Assembly (NCBI GenBank): GCA_017520105.1
Contig: JAFWRL010000003.1
Span: 1-45,631, forward strand
Direction of reading: 5' to 3'
DNA: 45,631 nucleotides
DNA from: Fibrobacter sp.
GTDB taxonomy: Bacteria; Fibrobacterota; Fibrobacteria; Fibrobacterales; Fibrobacteraceae
How positions within the stretch are numbered: position 1 is the stretch's first letter; every line of letters starts with the position of its first letter. Of the stretch, positions 15,522 through 24,116 are shown piece after piece. Position numbers and translations under genes: made by a program. The notes below the pieces were generated by a model. That model did not search any database. It was not told the DNA's origin and saw nothing but the letters and a program-made list of their open reading frames with translations.

Positions 15522-16118
15522 ATGAATATCGAACCGCAAAGTCTGGAAAACTTGATTTCTGAATTCGCCTCCCTGCCGGGGATAGGCTTGAAAACGGCAC
15601 GCCGTCTCGCTTATCACATGCTTTCGCGCAACAGGGGCGACGTGGAACGTTTTGCCGACAGTTTGATGCAGGCCGCCGAAAAAGTCCACCCGTGTCCGCG
15701 CTGCCATGCATTCACCGACGAAGAAATATGCCCTACATGCAGGGCCCGCGAAGGCGCCAAGTCCATTTGCGTCGTCGAAAAGAATTCCGACATTTTGCCG
15801 TTCGAACGGTCCAGTGTCCACAAGGGTCTTTATTTTGTCCTCGGTGGGGTTATCTCGCCGCTTGATGGCATTGGTCCCGAAGCGCTCCATTTGCCGCAAC
15901 TCGTAGAACGCATCAAGCAAGAAAACATCGAGGAACTCGTCCTTGCCTTGGGCTCTAGCCCCGAAGCCGACAGCACGGCCCTCATGATTGACCGCATGCT
16001 TGATGGCGTGAATGTCAAGCGCACCCGCCTTGCCCGCGGAATCCCGATGGGCAGCGACCTGGAGTTCATCGACGAAGTCACCATGCTTCGCGCTTTCGAA
16101 GGGAGAGTCTCGCTATGA
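15522..16118 (+). CDS. recR: Recombination mediator RecR
   Basis: A 198-residue RecR, a DNA-binding clamp that with RecO and RecF loads RecA at gaps. It has the N-terminal helix-hairpin-helix (LPGIGLKTARRLAYHML), a four-cysteine zinc finger (Cys58, Cys61, Cys70, Cys73), a Toprim domain (KSICVVEKNSDILPFE ... LALGSSPEADSTALMI) and the C-terminal Walker-B-like tail with TRLARGIPMGSDLEFIDEVTM. Length is normal. The start ATG follows CTCACCTT without a strong ribosome site. The stop overlaps the start of engB (ATGA at 16115), so the two form an operon. Confidence 0.97.
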   Translation: MNIEPQSLENLISEFASLPGIGLKTARRLAYHMLSRNRGDVERFADSLMQAAEKVHPCPRCHAFTDEEICPTCRAREGAKSICVVEKNSDILPFERSSVHKGLYFVLGGVISPLDGIGPEALHLPQLVERIKQENIEELVLALGSSPEADSTALMIDRMLDGVNVKRTRLARGIPMGSDLEFIDEVTMLRAFEGRVSL

Positions 16119-16762
16119 GTACAAAAGAAAATATCCACCAGGCTCCTGTCGAAGTGGGCGGTTACACCATCCGTTCGGCAAAATTCGTCAAGGCTGCGGT
16201 GAACCTCAAGGGCCTCCCCGAAGAACGCCTGCCGCAAATTGCATTCCTCGGACGCTCCAACGTGGGCAAATCTTCCCTCATGAACGCGCTCATGGGCCAG
16301 AAAAAACTCGTAAAGGTGAGTTCTACCCCCGGAAAAACACGTGAAATAAATTTTTTCAAAGTCAATGATGAATTTTTTCTTGTAGATTTACCAGGTGTAG
16401 GGTTTGCCAAGGTCAACAATGCAAAGCGCGACCAGATGTCCGACTTTATTCGTGAATACGTCGAAAAGTGCAAGGACCTCAAGGGGCTCATCTACCTCGT
16501 AGATATCCGCCACGGAGGAACGCCTATCGATATTGAAACTGTCGAAAGCATCCGCGCTACGGGTTGCCCCGTTCTGATTGTCGCTAGCAAGCGTGACAAG
16601 GCGAACCAATCCGAACTTGCCAAAGGGCTCAAGGATATCCAGCAACGTTTGGAACTGGACCATAAGCCTCTCTGCGTAAGTTCGCTGAAAAAATTTGGAC
16701 TTGACGAACTTTGGACGGAAATTCTGGAAGCAATACACAGCGATGGAAGAGAAGCGACTTAA
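16115..16762 (+). CDS. engB: Ribosome-biogenesis GTPase EngB (YihA/YsxC)
   Basis: A 215-residue small GTPase of the EngB/YsxC family, needed for assembly of the large ribosomal subunit. The G1 P-loop GRSNVGKSS is at residues 46-54, G3 DLPG at 91-94, and the G4-like SKRDK near residue 150. TPGKTREINFF is the characteristic switch I stretch. The start overlaps the recR stop by four bases, and the end overlaps the next gene by 20 bases, so recR, engB and the MlaE-type permease gene are likely one transcript. Confidence 0.96.
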   Translation: MSTKENIHQAPVEVGGYTIRSAKFVKAAVNLKGLPEERLPQIAFLGRSNVGKSSLMNALMGQKKLVKVSSTPGKTREINFFKVNDEFFLVDLPGVGFAKVNNAKRDQMSDFIREYVEKCKDLKGLIYLVDIRHGGTPIDIETVESIRATGCPVLIVASKRDKANQSELAKGLKDIQQRLELDHKPLCVSSLKKFGLDELWTEILEAIHSDGREAT

Positions 16763-17621
16763 GAATTGGCAAAAGATGACTCCGATCGGGCGGATTTTCC
16801 ACTCGCTTGGCATCTTTATCCTGAAACGAAAGATGGGGCAATTGTTCGCCCTGTTCTTCCGTACAATTGCTTCGCTCTTTGCTAGTAACCACAATTTCAG
16901 GAACGATTCCAGAAACATTATATTGCAGACGTTCTTTACGGGTATCGAAATATTCCCGCCCTTGTTCACTGTCGCCACATTGTTCGGGACCGTCACCATC
17001 ATCGAAGTCATTTCCCTCACGGGCAAGATGGGCATGTCGGACTTTGTCGGGAACCTCATGGTGGTTGCCCTTATCCGCGAATTGGGGCCTATCCTCACGG
17101 CATTCCTCATTGCAGGGCGTACAGGTTCCTCGCTCACCACGTACATCGGCGGCATGGTCATCAATTCCGAAGTCGATGCTCTTGCGACCATGGGCATCAA
17201 CCCGATTCGTTACCTTGTCATGCCTAGCGTTATCGGTGGAACGATTGCGACCATCATCATGAACATCATCTTCAGTTCAAGCGCTATCGGAGCCGGATTC
17301 CTCGTCACTAAGGGAATCATATTCATTACAGGAAACGCTCCCAACGTGCAAATCACCTGGAGCTACCTCTCCGCTGAAATTTTAAAAGCACTCACTCTCC
17401 CGGATTTTGTCTTTGCTATCGTGAAACCGCTGGTCTTTGGCATCATCATTACGACAAACGCTTGCTACCAGGCTCTCAACATCCAGAGGGATATCCGCCA
17501 GGTTCCCAAAGCGACATCCCGTTCCGTCATTACGTCTTTCCTCTATGTTGTTCTTGCTGACGTCGTGCTTTCGGCATTCTACCTTATCAGTTACATGCAA
17601 AACCTCTCGATGATGATTTAA
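16743..17621 (+). CDS. MlaE-family ABC transporter permease
   Basis: A 292-residue membrane protein of the MlaE/YrbE family, the permease of ABC systems that move phospholipids or other lipids between the membranes. Family marks are LFGTVTIIEVISLTGKMGMSDFVGNLMVVALIRELGPILTAFLIAGRTGS, followed by EVDALATMGINPIRYLVMP and about five to six hydrophobic segments (reported here as short pieces of one continuous block). I chose the ATG at 16743, giving MEEKRLKNWQK; a start at 16695 would extend 48 bases further into engB, and one at 16776 is possible. The ATPase partner begins 10 bases after its stop. No MCE-domain (MlaD-type) partner is in the immediate neighbourhood. Confidence 0.93.
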   Translation: MEEKRLKNWQKMTPIGRIFHSLGIFILKRKMGQLFALFFRTIASLFASNHNFRNDSRNIILQTFFTGIEIFPPLFTVATLFGTVTIIEVISLTGKMGMSDFVGNLMVVALIRELGPILTAFLIAGRTGSSLTTYIGGMVINSEVDALATMGINPIRYLVMPSVIGGTIATIIMNIIFSSSAIGAGFLVTKGIIFITGNAPNVQITWSYLSAEILKALTLPDFVFAIVKPLVFGIIITTNACYQALNIQRDIRQVPKATSRSVITSFLYVVLADVVLSAFYLISYMQNLSMMI

Positions 17622-17630
17622 GGCGGCACC

Positions 17631-18464
17631 ATGTTAGACGAAGCGTTGAGACTTGAGGATGTCTATCTTTCGACAAGCGAACTTTCGGGAACGCCGTTTT
17701 CGGTCCCAAGAGCCGTAAACTATTTTGAAAATATAAAGGCAAGCCAAAACAACGAAGATAGGCCGCTTATCGCCGGTGCAAACTTGACGTTGAAACTGGG
17801 CGAAACGATTTGCATCGGGGGGCCGTCTGGCAAGGGAAAAAGTGCCATTCTTCGCTTGATTGCTGGGCTTGCCCGCCCGCTCAAGGGCCATATTTACTAT
17901 TTCGGCGAATACATCCCCGCAGAACGCCTCACTGCACTTGAAGTCGCCAAACGGCAAGTCGGGTACGTGCTCCAGAACGCAGCTCTCATCTCGAATTTGA
18001 GGGTGATTGACAACATCGCGCTTCCGCTCCGCTACCATAGAGTCGGAACCGAAGCGGAAATCCAGAAAAAAGTCAACATGGCCATGGACTTGATGCGCGT
18101 CCGCAACTTCGCGACGATGTTCCCGCACCAGTTGAGCGTGGGTATGCAAAAGCGCGTTGCCATCGCAAGGTCGTGGGCCATGGACCCGAAACTCCTCTTG
18201 ATGGACGAACCGACCGCCGGTCTCGACAACTACAACCGCCGAAACTTGTTACCGCTGATTGACAACATGAGAACCATGTTCAAGACGTCCATCATCATCG
18301 TGACTCACGACCTCATGATAGCGAAGGAACTTGACTGCAACCTCGTTTTCCTCAACGACAAGAAGCTTACTGAGCCGCACTCCTTTGATTACTGGCTCCA
18401 TTCGGATAACGAAATTTCGAAGGACCAGTTCCGCGACCTCCAAGCCAATTCGAATTACTTCTAA
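17631..18464 (+). CDS. ABC transporter ATP-binding protein (MlaF-like)
   Basis: A 277-residue ABC ATPase that should power the adjacent MlaE-type permease. Walker A is GPSGKGKSA, the Q-loop is VLQNAALIS, the signature is LSVGMQKRVAIAR, Walker B is LLLMDEPTAGLD and the H-loop is IIVTHDL. Between the first beta strand and the Walker A region lies an extra stretch of about 40 residues (after LRLEDVYLS) not usual in MlaF, and the C-terminus carries about 25 residues beyond the core (from DYWLHSDNE). The ATG at 17631 follows AGGCGGC. Lipid transport is inferred from the permease family; substrate and direction are unknown. Confidence 0.92.
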   Translation: MLDEALRLEDVYLSTSELSGTPFSVPRAVNYFENIKASQNNEDRPLIAGANLTLKLGETICIGGPSGKGKSAILRLIAGLARPLKGHIYYFGEYIPAERLTALEVAKRQVGYVLQNAALISNLRVIDNIALPLRYHRVGTEAEIQKKVNMAMDLMRVRNFATMFPHQLSVGMQKRVAIARSWAMDPKLLLMDEPTAGLDNYNRRNLLPLIDNMRTMFKTSIIIVTHDLMIAKELDCNLVFLNDKKLTEPHSFDYWLHSDNEISKDQFRDLQANSNYF

Positions 18465-18480
18465 CCCCGGCTTTTAAAAT

Positions 18481-19482
18481 ATGTTTCTCCCTTTACCAGA
18501 CGATTTTCATGCCCATTTGCGCCAGGGCGAACTCATGCCCGGCTATGTCCGCGATTTGGCAAGCCAGTTTGGCCGCGCCATCATTATGCCGAATACCGTC
18601 CCCGCCATGACAAGCGCCAAGGCGATTGCGGATTACAAGAAGCAGATTCTCGAAGCAGCAGCAGCTGTGCGCCCCGACTTTGAACCGCTCATGACGTTCA
18701 AGCTGAACCCGAACTACACGGAACAGGACTTGAAGGACATGATGGATGTCGGTGTTGTCGCCGGTAAATACTACCCAGCGGGCGTCACGACGAACAGTGC
18801 GGACGGCATCAGTGACTTCGAGGCCGTTTTCCCCGTCGTCAGTATGATGGAAAAACTAGGTCTCGTGCTATGCGTCCACGGCGAGGAACCCGGCGAATTC
18901 TGCCTCGATCGCGAGCCCGCCTTTATCAAGCGTGTCGAAACACTTGCCGCGAAATTCCCGAAACTCCGCATTGTTTTTGAACATCTGAGCAGTGCAAAGT
19001 CCGTCGAAGCCGTGAAGAGGCTCCCCGCAAACGTCGCCGCCACATTTACCGTGCACCACCTGATGATGACTTTGGACGATATCGTCGGTGATGCTCTCCG
19101 CCCGCACCATTTTTGCAAGCCGCTCCCCAAGCGCCCCGAAGACCGCAAGGCCATCCGGGAAGCTGCTTTCAGCGGGAACCCCAAATTTTTCCTCGGGACA
19201 GATTCCGCCCCGCACCAGCAAGGCAAAAAGGAATGCCCTTGCGGAGCTGCTGGCGTCTATAGTGCACCCGTTGCCATCCCGCTTTTGGTGCAGGAATTCG
19301 ACCGCGCAGGCGCTTTAGACAAATTGCCGGACTTCATCGCTGGTTTCGGCGCCGATTTTTACAACATTCCTCGAACGACGAAAAAAATTGAGGTTGTACG
19401 TGAGAAGTGGAATGTCCCCGCCGTCGTGAACGGAGTTGTGCCGCTTGCCGCCGGGCAAACCCTTGAATGGAAGTTAAAATAA
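18481..19482 (+). CDS. pyrC: Dihydroorotase, class II
   Basis: A 333-residue PyrC-type dihydroorotase, which cyclises N-carbamoyl-aspartate to dihydroorotate in pyrimidine synthesis. The metal site begins at DDFHAHLR (His10, His12), the carboxylated lysine is Lys96 in VVAGKYYPAG, and further ligands come from LCVHGEEP, FEHLSSA and GTDSAPHQQGKK. Length and layout fit class II enzymes such as E. coli PyrC. It starts 16 bases after the ABC ATPase stop; the ATG is preceded by TTTTAAAAT with no ribosome site. A terminator-like hairpin follows the stop. Confidence 0.96.
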   Translation: MFLPLPDDFHAHLRQGELMPGYVRDLASQFGRAIIMPNTVPAMTSAKAIADYKKQILEAAAAVRPDFEPLMTFKLNPNYTEQDLKDMMDVGVVAGKYYPAGVTTNSADGISDFEAVFPVVSMMEKLGLVLCVHGEEPGEFCLDREPAFIKRVETLAAKFPKLRIVFEHLSSAKSVEAVKRLPANVAATFTVHHLMMTLDDIVGDALRPHHFCKPLPKRPEDRKAIREAAFSGNPKFFLGTDSAPHQQGKKECPCGAAGVYSAPVAIPLLVQEFDRAGALDKLPDFIAGFGADFYNIPRTTKKIEVVREKWNVPAVVNGVVPLAAGQTLEWKLK

Positions 19483-19494
19483 GGTGTTTCATAC

Positions 19495-19524
19495 AAAACT
19501 AGTCGCATAAAGACAAGTTTTTTT
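19495..19524 (+). terminator. Terminator after pyrC
   Basis: AAAACTAGTC (19495-19504) and GACAAGTTTT (19512-19521) pair with one mismatch around a 7-base loop, and the run of T continues to 19524. It lies just after the pyrC stop. Confidence 0.6.
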
Positions 19525-19634
19525 GGACAAAAAACAAAAAAATTTTCCTTATTTATTTTTTTTACTTATATTAAAAAAGCAATTCAACAGATTTGCGTTA
19601 AACGCATATACCATTCAACTCGGAGGTTATAATA

Positions 19635-20249
19635 ATGAGTTTGGTAAAAACAATCGGTCGTATTCTTCCGATAGCTATCAGTTTCGCAGTCCTTGTAGCC
19701 TGCGGTGACAAGAAAGAAGACAAGCCCGCTCCGATCAAGCAGGCAGAACCCGCCAAGGTCGAAGAACCGGCACCGGAACAGGAACAGCCGGCCCCGTTTG
19801 ATTTCTCCAAGTACGCCGCCATCAAGAACAATTCCCCGGTATTCCTGACCACCCGTGCCGAAGTTGAAGCTTTTATCAAGGATGCTTTCGAAAAAGTCGA
19901 AAAAGGCCAAGCCACCTCGATTATGTTCCCGAACGTGAGTGCCCTCTTTGAACTCGCCAGTGCAGAACTCAGCAGCGAAGGCCGTGCCATTATCGCCGAA
20001 CTTGCTCCGAAGTATGCTCAGACCAACCAGGAAGCAACCTTCCTCGTCGAAGGCTACACCTGCGACTTGGGCTCCGTGGCATACAACGACGAACTCTCCC
20101 AGCGCCGCGCCGAAAACGTCAAGGCCGAAATCGCGAAGTACATCCCGGCTTCCAAGATTACCGCCAAGTGGTACGGCAAGCGCATGTTCAAGAAGTTCAA
20201 GTTCGATACCAAGGAAGAATACCGCCGCGTGAATATCCGCATCCAGTAA
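19635..20249 (+). CDS. OmpA-family (Pal-like) lipoprotein
   Basis: A 204-residue lipoprotein with lipobox LVAC (Cys23), a Lys/Glu/Pro/Ala-rich linker (about residues 25-55) and a C-terminal OmpA-like domain (about 90-204). The domain shows ALFELASAELSSEGRAIIAEL, FLVEGYTCDLGSVAYNDELSQRRAENVKAEI and ends YRRVNIRIQ, the standard peptidoglycan-binding layout. It probably tethers the outer membrane to the cell wall. The start has a very strong ribosome site (CGGAGGT) and lies after an AT-rich upstream region of about 110 bases that probably holds a promoter. A clear terminator follows at 20282. Codon use is strongly biased to AAG, TTC and GAC, suggesting high expression. Confidence 0.92.
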   Translation: MSLVKTIGRILPIAISFAVLVACGDKKEDKPAPIKQAEPAKVEEPAPEQEQPAPFDFSKYAAIKNNSPVFLTTRAEVEAFIKDAFEKVEKGQATSIMFPNVSALFELASAELSSEGRAIIAELAPKYAQTNQEATFLVEGYTCDLGSVAYNDELSQRRAENVKAEIAKYIPASKITAKWYGKRMFKKFKFDTKEEYRRVNIRIQ

Positions 20250-20281
20250 TTTTACTGCAATTCGGAAGTTTATATAAGGCA

Positions 20282-20308
20282 TCCCCGGCACGTCCGGGGA
20301 ATTTTTTT
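20282..20308 (+). terminator. Rho-independent terminator of the OmpA-family gene
   Basis: TCCCCGG (20282-20288) pairs with CCGGGGA (20294-20300) around a 5-base loop, followed by seven T (20302-20308). Confidence 0.85.
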
Positions 20309-20459
20309 ATCCCCCGCAGAAAGCGAACGATGCCACCGTTCCCGCTATAAACAGGAAAGGCATGATTATCACCAGCAGCGTGATGGCGCATACGTCATCC
20401 GTATCGCCTGCGCCCAGAAGGGCCAAAAGCCCGAAAACAATGAGAATAGTCATCAGCAT
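20307..20459 (-). CDS. Small hydrophobic membrane protein (candidate)
   Basis: A 50-residue open frame below usual length cut-offs. It begins MLMTILIVFGLLALLGAG, has a short polar turn (DTDDVC), a second hydrophobic stretch (ITLLVIIMPFLFIAGTVASF) and ends FCGG. This is the pattern of a two-helix membrane hairpin. A ribosome site GAGGAA lies upstream, better spaced for the second ATG at 20453 than for the first at 20459. Upstream, TTGTCA and a TATGTA/TATATT pair could be a promoter. Its stop touches the terminator of the convergent OmpA-family gene. Function unknown; small membrane proteins of this size include regulators and toxins, but nothing here decides. Confidence 0.5.
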   Translation of the reverse strand: MLMTILIVFGLLALLGAGDTDDVCAITLLVIIMPFLFIAGTVASFAFCGG

Positions 20460-20600
20460 AATTCCTCGCTGGTGTAAATATACATACGGCGAGTGTCAGA
20501 TTATGACAATTCACGTTTTTGACATTTTTGAGACTGGTGCTCATTTTCCGAACAATTCGTGGTCGTGAATCATTTGTCGAGGTCTGGATGATATTTTGAA

Positions 20601-20629
20601 GGGGGAGGGGTCCCCCTGGCTTCTGCCCC
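20601..20629 (+). repeat. GC-rich hairpin repeat, left copy (inverted relative to 32038)
   Basis: GGGGGA and TCCCCC pair around GGGG, followed by TGGCTTCTGCCCC. The reverse complement of 32038-32069 gives the same order: GGAGGGG, a C-rich arm (TTCCCCTC) and GCTTCTGCCCC. The two copies therefore face each other across the hsdR-to-dprA block. Confidence 0.7.
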
Positions 20630-20630
20630 A

Positions 20631-20660
20631 TGTCATCCCCGCGCAGGCGGGGATCTCCCT
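20631..20660. repeat. Interspersed palindromic repeat
   Basis: TGTCATCCCCGC, a short loop and GCGGGGATCTCC form the kind of short palindrome spread through many bacterial genomes. CCCCGC and GCGGGG can pair. The TGTCA(T/C)CCCC start is shared with the reverse complement of the repeat inside the methyltransferase gene at 9299-9415. Confidence 0.55.
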
Positions 20661-20712
20661 GTGGCATACGCTACCCCTTCTGCGGGGACACCCCCGCAAC
20701 GCCCCGACTGCA

Positions 20713-20743
20713 AAAAATCGCTCGCCGTCGGCGAACGATTTTT
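20713..20743. terminator. Bidirectional terminator-like hairpin
   Basis: AAAAATCG-C-TCGCC and GGCGA-A-CGATTTTT pair with a single mismatch around a 3-base loop. The A and T flanks would work in either direction. It insulates the hsdR side from the repeats on its left. Confidence 0.6.
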
Positions 20744-20837
20744 AATGCCAGAGAAGAGTTTTCTCTCTCAAATGCTTCATTTCTAAGAAAAATAGACTTG
20801 CCAAACATGATTTTAAATTATATTACCGTACATAAGG

Positions 20838-20865
20838 TTTGCCCTCTTGGGCAAATCGGTTTTTT
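20838..20865 (+). terminator. Terminator-like hairpin in the hsdR leader
   Basis: TTTGCCC (20838-20844) and GGGCAAA (20849-20855) pair around TCTT, and TCGG then TTTTTT (20860-20865) follow. It stands between a promoter-like AT stretch (TTTTAAATTATATT, about 20811-20824) and the hsdR start at 20886. It may therefore act as an attenuator on the restriction operon, or end a small upstream transcript. Confidence 0.6.
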
Positions 20866-20885
20866 GAATTGAATGATTATTGATT

Positions 20886-23800
20886 ATGGCTGGTTTTAAC
20901 GAATGTACTAGAGTTCAGGTCCCGGCGGCACTTCATCTGTGCCGTTTGGGTTACACCTATTTTGCTGAATGCGGCGAAGAAACTCCGGTAGGCAGGCTCG
21001 ACAAGAACAACAACGTTCTTACCGATGAATTCCTTAAAGCCCTTGTTCGTTTAAATCCGGAGCAAAAGCTCCACGATCTTCAAATATTTGCGAAGTTTGC
21101 GTTGAGCAAGCTTGGCAGCGACGATCTTGGTCGTGAGTTTTACCAGGTTCTCTCTTCGAATTCTGGAATCAAGCTGATTGATTTCGAAAATCCGGAGAAC
21201 AATAGCTGGCTCGTGACGACGGAACTTCCTTGCGAGAATCAGGAGACGGGTGATAGTTTCCGCCCTGATATTACGTGCTTTGTGAACGGGTTGCCTTTGG
21301 CTTTTATCGAAGTGAAAAAGCCGAATAATGCAGAAGGCATTGTTGCAGAGCAAAGCCGCACAAACCAGAAGCGTTTGCCCAACAAAAGTTTTAGGCGTTT
21401 TCTGAACATCACTCAGCTGATGATTTTCAGCAACAATCAAGAATACGACAATGCGAATCGTGTTCCTGTTCAGGGAGCGTTCTACGCCTGCATTGGTAAG
21501 CAAAAAGCGTTTTTCAATGTGTTCCGCGAAGAAGACGAAAAGTTCGGCCCCAAGTATCCGTATCGGGAAGTTTCGGAAGATGCAGAAAAACTGATTCTTA
21601 AGCACAGAAATTGTCTTTCCCTCAAATGCCATCCGGAGTATGCTACGAATTGCAAGGTGACTACTCCCACGAACCGCATTCTGACTTCGTTGCTGAGCAA
21701 GGAACGTTTCTTGTTCCTGCTTCGTTATGGTTTTGCCTATGTAGAAAAGACTGTCGAAAAAGACGACGGCGAAAAGATTAAAACGCTTGAAAAACATGTA
21801 ATGCGTTACCAGCAACTTTTCGCTTCTTTTGCCATCCGTAAAAAATTGGATGGAGGCGTAAAGAGCGGAATTATTTGGCATACGCAGGGTTCCGGCAAGA
21901 CGGCTTTAGCTTATTACTCCGTAAAGAGCCTCACCGACTATTTTGCGAAGAAGTCTATTCCCGCCAAGTTCTATTTCATCGTGGATAGAATTGACTTGAT
22001 GGAACAGGCTTGCGACGAGTTTGCCGCTCGTGGACTTGTTGTGCAGACTGTAGAAGACCGCGCACAACTCATGGCAGATATCAAGAATACGCAGCTGGTA
22101 AAAAGTGCCGATGGTAGGCTGGAAATCACCGTGGTGAATATCCAGAAATTTGCCGAAGACAAGGCCCCGGTAGATATTTCTGCGGGCTACAACACAAACC
22201 TGCAACGAATATTCTTTATTGACGAGGCTCACCGAGGCTACAATCCCGAAGGTGCTTTCCTTGCAAACCTTTTGAGTGCCGACAAACATGCAATAAAGCT
22301 CGCCCTTACGGGCACTCCGTTGCTTCGTGAAGAACGTGAATCTTGGCGCGTGTTTGGCGATTACATTCACACCTACTATTACGACAAGTCAATTGCGGAC
22401 GGTTACACGCTTAAGTTGATGCGTGAACCCATTGAAACCCACTACAAAGAAACTTTGCAGGGGATCCTTGATGAACTTGAAAACAATTCGACAAACCAGA
22501 TTCAAGTCAAAAAGAGCGATATCGATAAGGATAAAATCATTGAGCATCCTAAGTATTTGAACGCCTTGCTGGATTATATCATTGATGATTTTACCTCTTT
22601 CCGCGTTGAATGTGACGACAAGTCTATTGGTGCCATGATAGTTTGCAAAACCAACGACCAGGCCCGCAAACTTTTTGAGTTGTGGAACGAACGCTACGAT
22701 TTTGCATTAAGCGTCATTGAGAAAAAGAGAGAAGAAGTCGCAAATATGGCGGCAGAAAAGCTGATGCATTACAACGCTTCTTTCTTTGAAAAACCGTTGA
22801 AAGCGTCCCTGATTCTCCATGATGAAGGAGACAAGAAGGAACGCAAGGAATACATTGTTGACTACAAGAAGAACATGACGACGGACTTTTTGATTGTCAA
22901 TAAAATGTTGCTTACGGGTTTTGACGCAAACCGCTTGAAAAAGTTGTATCTTGGCCGCAAACTCGATGGCCATGATTTGCTGCAGGCGTTGACTCGTGTC
23001 AATCGTCCATACAAAGATTTCAAATACGGCTATGTGGTGGACTTTGTTGACATCAAGGAAAACTTTGATGCCACCAACGACCGTTACCTGCGGGAACTGA
23101 ACAAGACTACGGAAGATTCTGGCTTGGAACTTTCCGCTGACCCGGGCCAGGTGATTATTGAAAATCCCGAAGAAGTCAAGCAGCAGATTAAGGAATTGAC
23201 GGATTTCTTGTGGAATTTCCCTACCGAGAATTACGAGGAATTCCGCGAAGTCATTGATGGAATTGAAGACAAGGAACCACTCTACCATCTTCGTAAAATT
23301 CTTGAAGACGCAAAAGGCCTGGGCAACAGAATCCGTTCCAGCGGGAACGTTGAACTGCAGGACAAGTATAAGAACATGCTGCCCGGTGGTATTCCTGTTT
23401 TGCTGCGTGAAGTGGAACGCCGCATTGCTGCTATTAACTTCAAGGAAGGCAACGACCATAGCGAAGATGTGTCGGGCATAATCAATACGATTCTTGATAG
23501 TCTCGATTTTGAATTCCGCAAGGGCATTTCAGAAGAACTCAAGATTATCATTAATAGCCTTAGGGAAGAAGCCGAAAAGGTCCGTGCCGAATTTGACGCC
23601 AACTTCGATAAGAAAGAAGACAAGTTTGTCAACCTTATTGAACAATTCAGAAAGTATTTCAGGGAACACGGCTATATTCCTAAAGACAAAACCGAAGCCG
23701 AAGGCAGCATTTTTTACTTGAAAGACGTAATGTCCAAAATCAAGGAAATCAATCGCAAGAATCGCGCGCTAAAGTCCCATTACAAGGATGATGAGAAATT

Positions 23801-24116
23801 TGCCCGCATCCACAAGCGAATTGTAGAAGAAAATGCGAAACGGGCTGAGGGTGAAAAGAAGGAAAGACCCTTGCTTTCTAAGGAAGAATTCGAAATTCAG
23901 AAAAGCCTTATTGAAATCAAGGACTCTGCCGACGACCTGTTTGAAAAGAATCCGGGAATTGTGGAAAACGAGGACAAACTCCGCAAGGATATTTTGGGCT
24001 GCGTGAGCCACAAGTTCATGGACCTTGATTTGACTGCAAGTCTTGATGACCGCAAATTCATTAGCAACCTGATTTCTAATGAATACATCAACCAGTATAA
24101 TAGTTATGGAGTGTAA
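20886..24116 (+). CDS. hsdR: Type I restriction enzyme, R subunit
   Basis: A 1076-residue HsdR, the motor and nuclease subunit that translocates and cuts unmodified DNA. The N-terminal nuclease has the PD-(D/E)xK signature: Asp128 in RPDITCF and Glu142-x-Lys144 in AFIEVKKPN. The SF2 motor has Walker A HTQGSGKT (332-339) and DEAHR (446-450), with later motifs including LLTGFDANRLKKLYLGRKLDGHDLLQA and TRVNRPYKDF. The C-terminal 300 residues are helical and charged, for contact with HsdM. Length is normal for the family. I start it at the ATG at 20886; a TTG two codons earlier is possible. No ribosome site is visible. hsdM follows with no gap (TAA then ATG). Confidence 0.96.
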   Translation: MAGFNECTRVQVPAALHLCRLGYTYFAECGEETPVGRLDKNNNVLTDEFLKALVRLNPEQKLHDLQIFAKFALSKLGSDDLGREFYQVLSSNSGIKLIDFENPENNSWLVTTELPCENQETGDSFRPDITCFVNGLPLAFIEVKKPNNAEGIVAEQSRTNQKRLPNKSFRRFLNITQLMIFSNNQEYDNANRVPVQGAFYACIGKQKAFFNVFREEDEKFGPKYPYREVSEDAEKLILKHRNCLSLKCHPEYATNCKVTTPTNRILTSLLSKERFLFLLRYGFAYVEKTVEKDDGEKIKTLEKHVMRYQQLFASFAIRKKLDGGVKSGIIWHTQGSGKTALAYYSVKSLTDYFAKKSIPAKFYFIVDRIDLMEQACDEFAARGLVVQTVEDRAQLMADIKNTQLVKSADGRLEITVVNIQKFAEDKAPVDISAGYNTNLQRIFFIDEAHRGYNPEGAFLANLLSADKHAIKLALTGTPLLREERESWRVFGDYIHTYYYDKSIADGYTLKLMREPIETHYKETLQGILDELENNSTNQIQVKKSDIDKDKIIEHPKYLNALLDYIIDDFTSFRVECDDKSIGAMIVCKTNDQARKLFELWNERYDFALSVIEKKREEVANMAAEKLMHYNASFFEKPLKASLILHDEGDKKERKEYIVDYKKNMTTDFLIVNKMLLTGFDANRLKKLYLGRKLDGHDLLQALTRVNRPYKDFKYGYVVDFVDIKENFDATNDRYLRELNKTTEDSGLELSADPGQVIIENPEEVKQQIKELTDFLWNFPTENYEEFREVIDGIEDKEPLYHLRKILEDAKGLGNRIRSSGNVELQDKYKNMLPGGIPVLLREVERRIAAINFKEGNDHSEDVSGIINTILDSLDFEFRKGISEELKIIINSLREEAEKVRAEFDANFDKKEDKFVNLIEQFRKYFREHGYIPKDKTEAEGSIFYLKDVMSKIKEINRKNRALKSHYKDDEKFARIHKRIVEENAKRAEGEKKERPLLSKEEFEIQKSLIEIKDSADDLFEKNPGIVENEDKLRKDILGCVSHKFMDLDLTASLDDRKFISNLISNEYINQYNSYGV

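Larger units (their letters stand above)
20460..20885. other. Repeat-rich non-coding stretch at the border of the accessory region
   Basis: 426 bases without a convincing gene. In order it holds the upstream region of the small - strand gene (to about 20530), a G-rich hairpin repeat (20601-20629), a palindromic repeat (20631-20660), another GC-rich inverted repeat around 20688-20700, a hairpin with A and T flanks (20713-20743), an AT-rich promoter-like stretch (about 20810-20826) and a hairpin with T-run just before hsdR (20838-20865). Short open frames cross it in several phases but are driven by the repeats. Confidence 0.7.

Noticed and set aside
20630..20872. Short + strand open frame over the GC-rich repeats before hsdR
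   Set aside because: It begins inside a palindromic repeat and crosses two terminator-like hairpins; no domain is visible.
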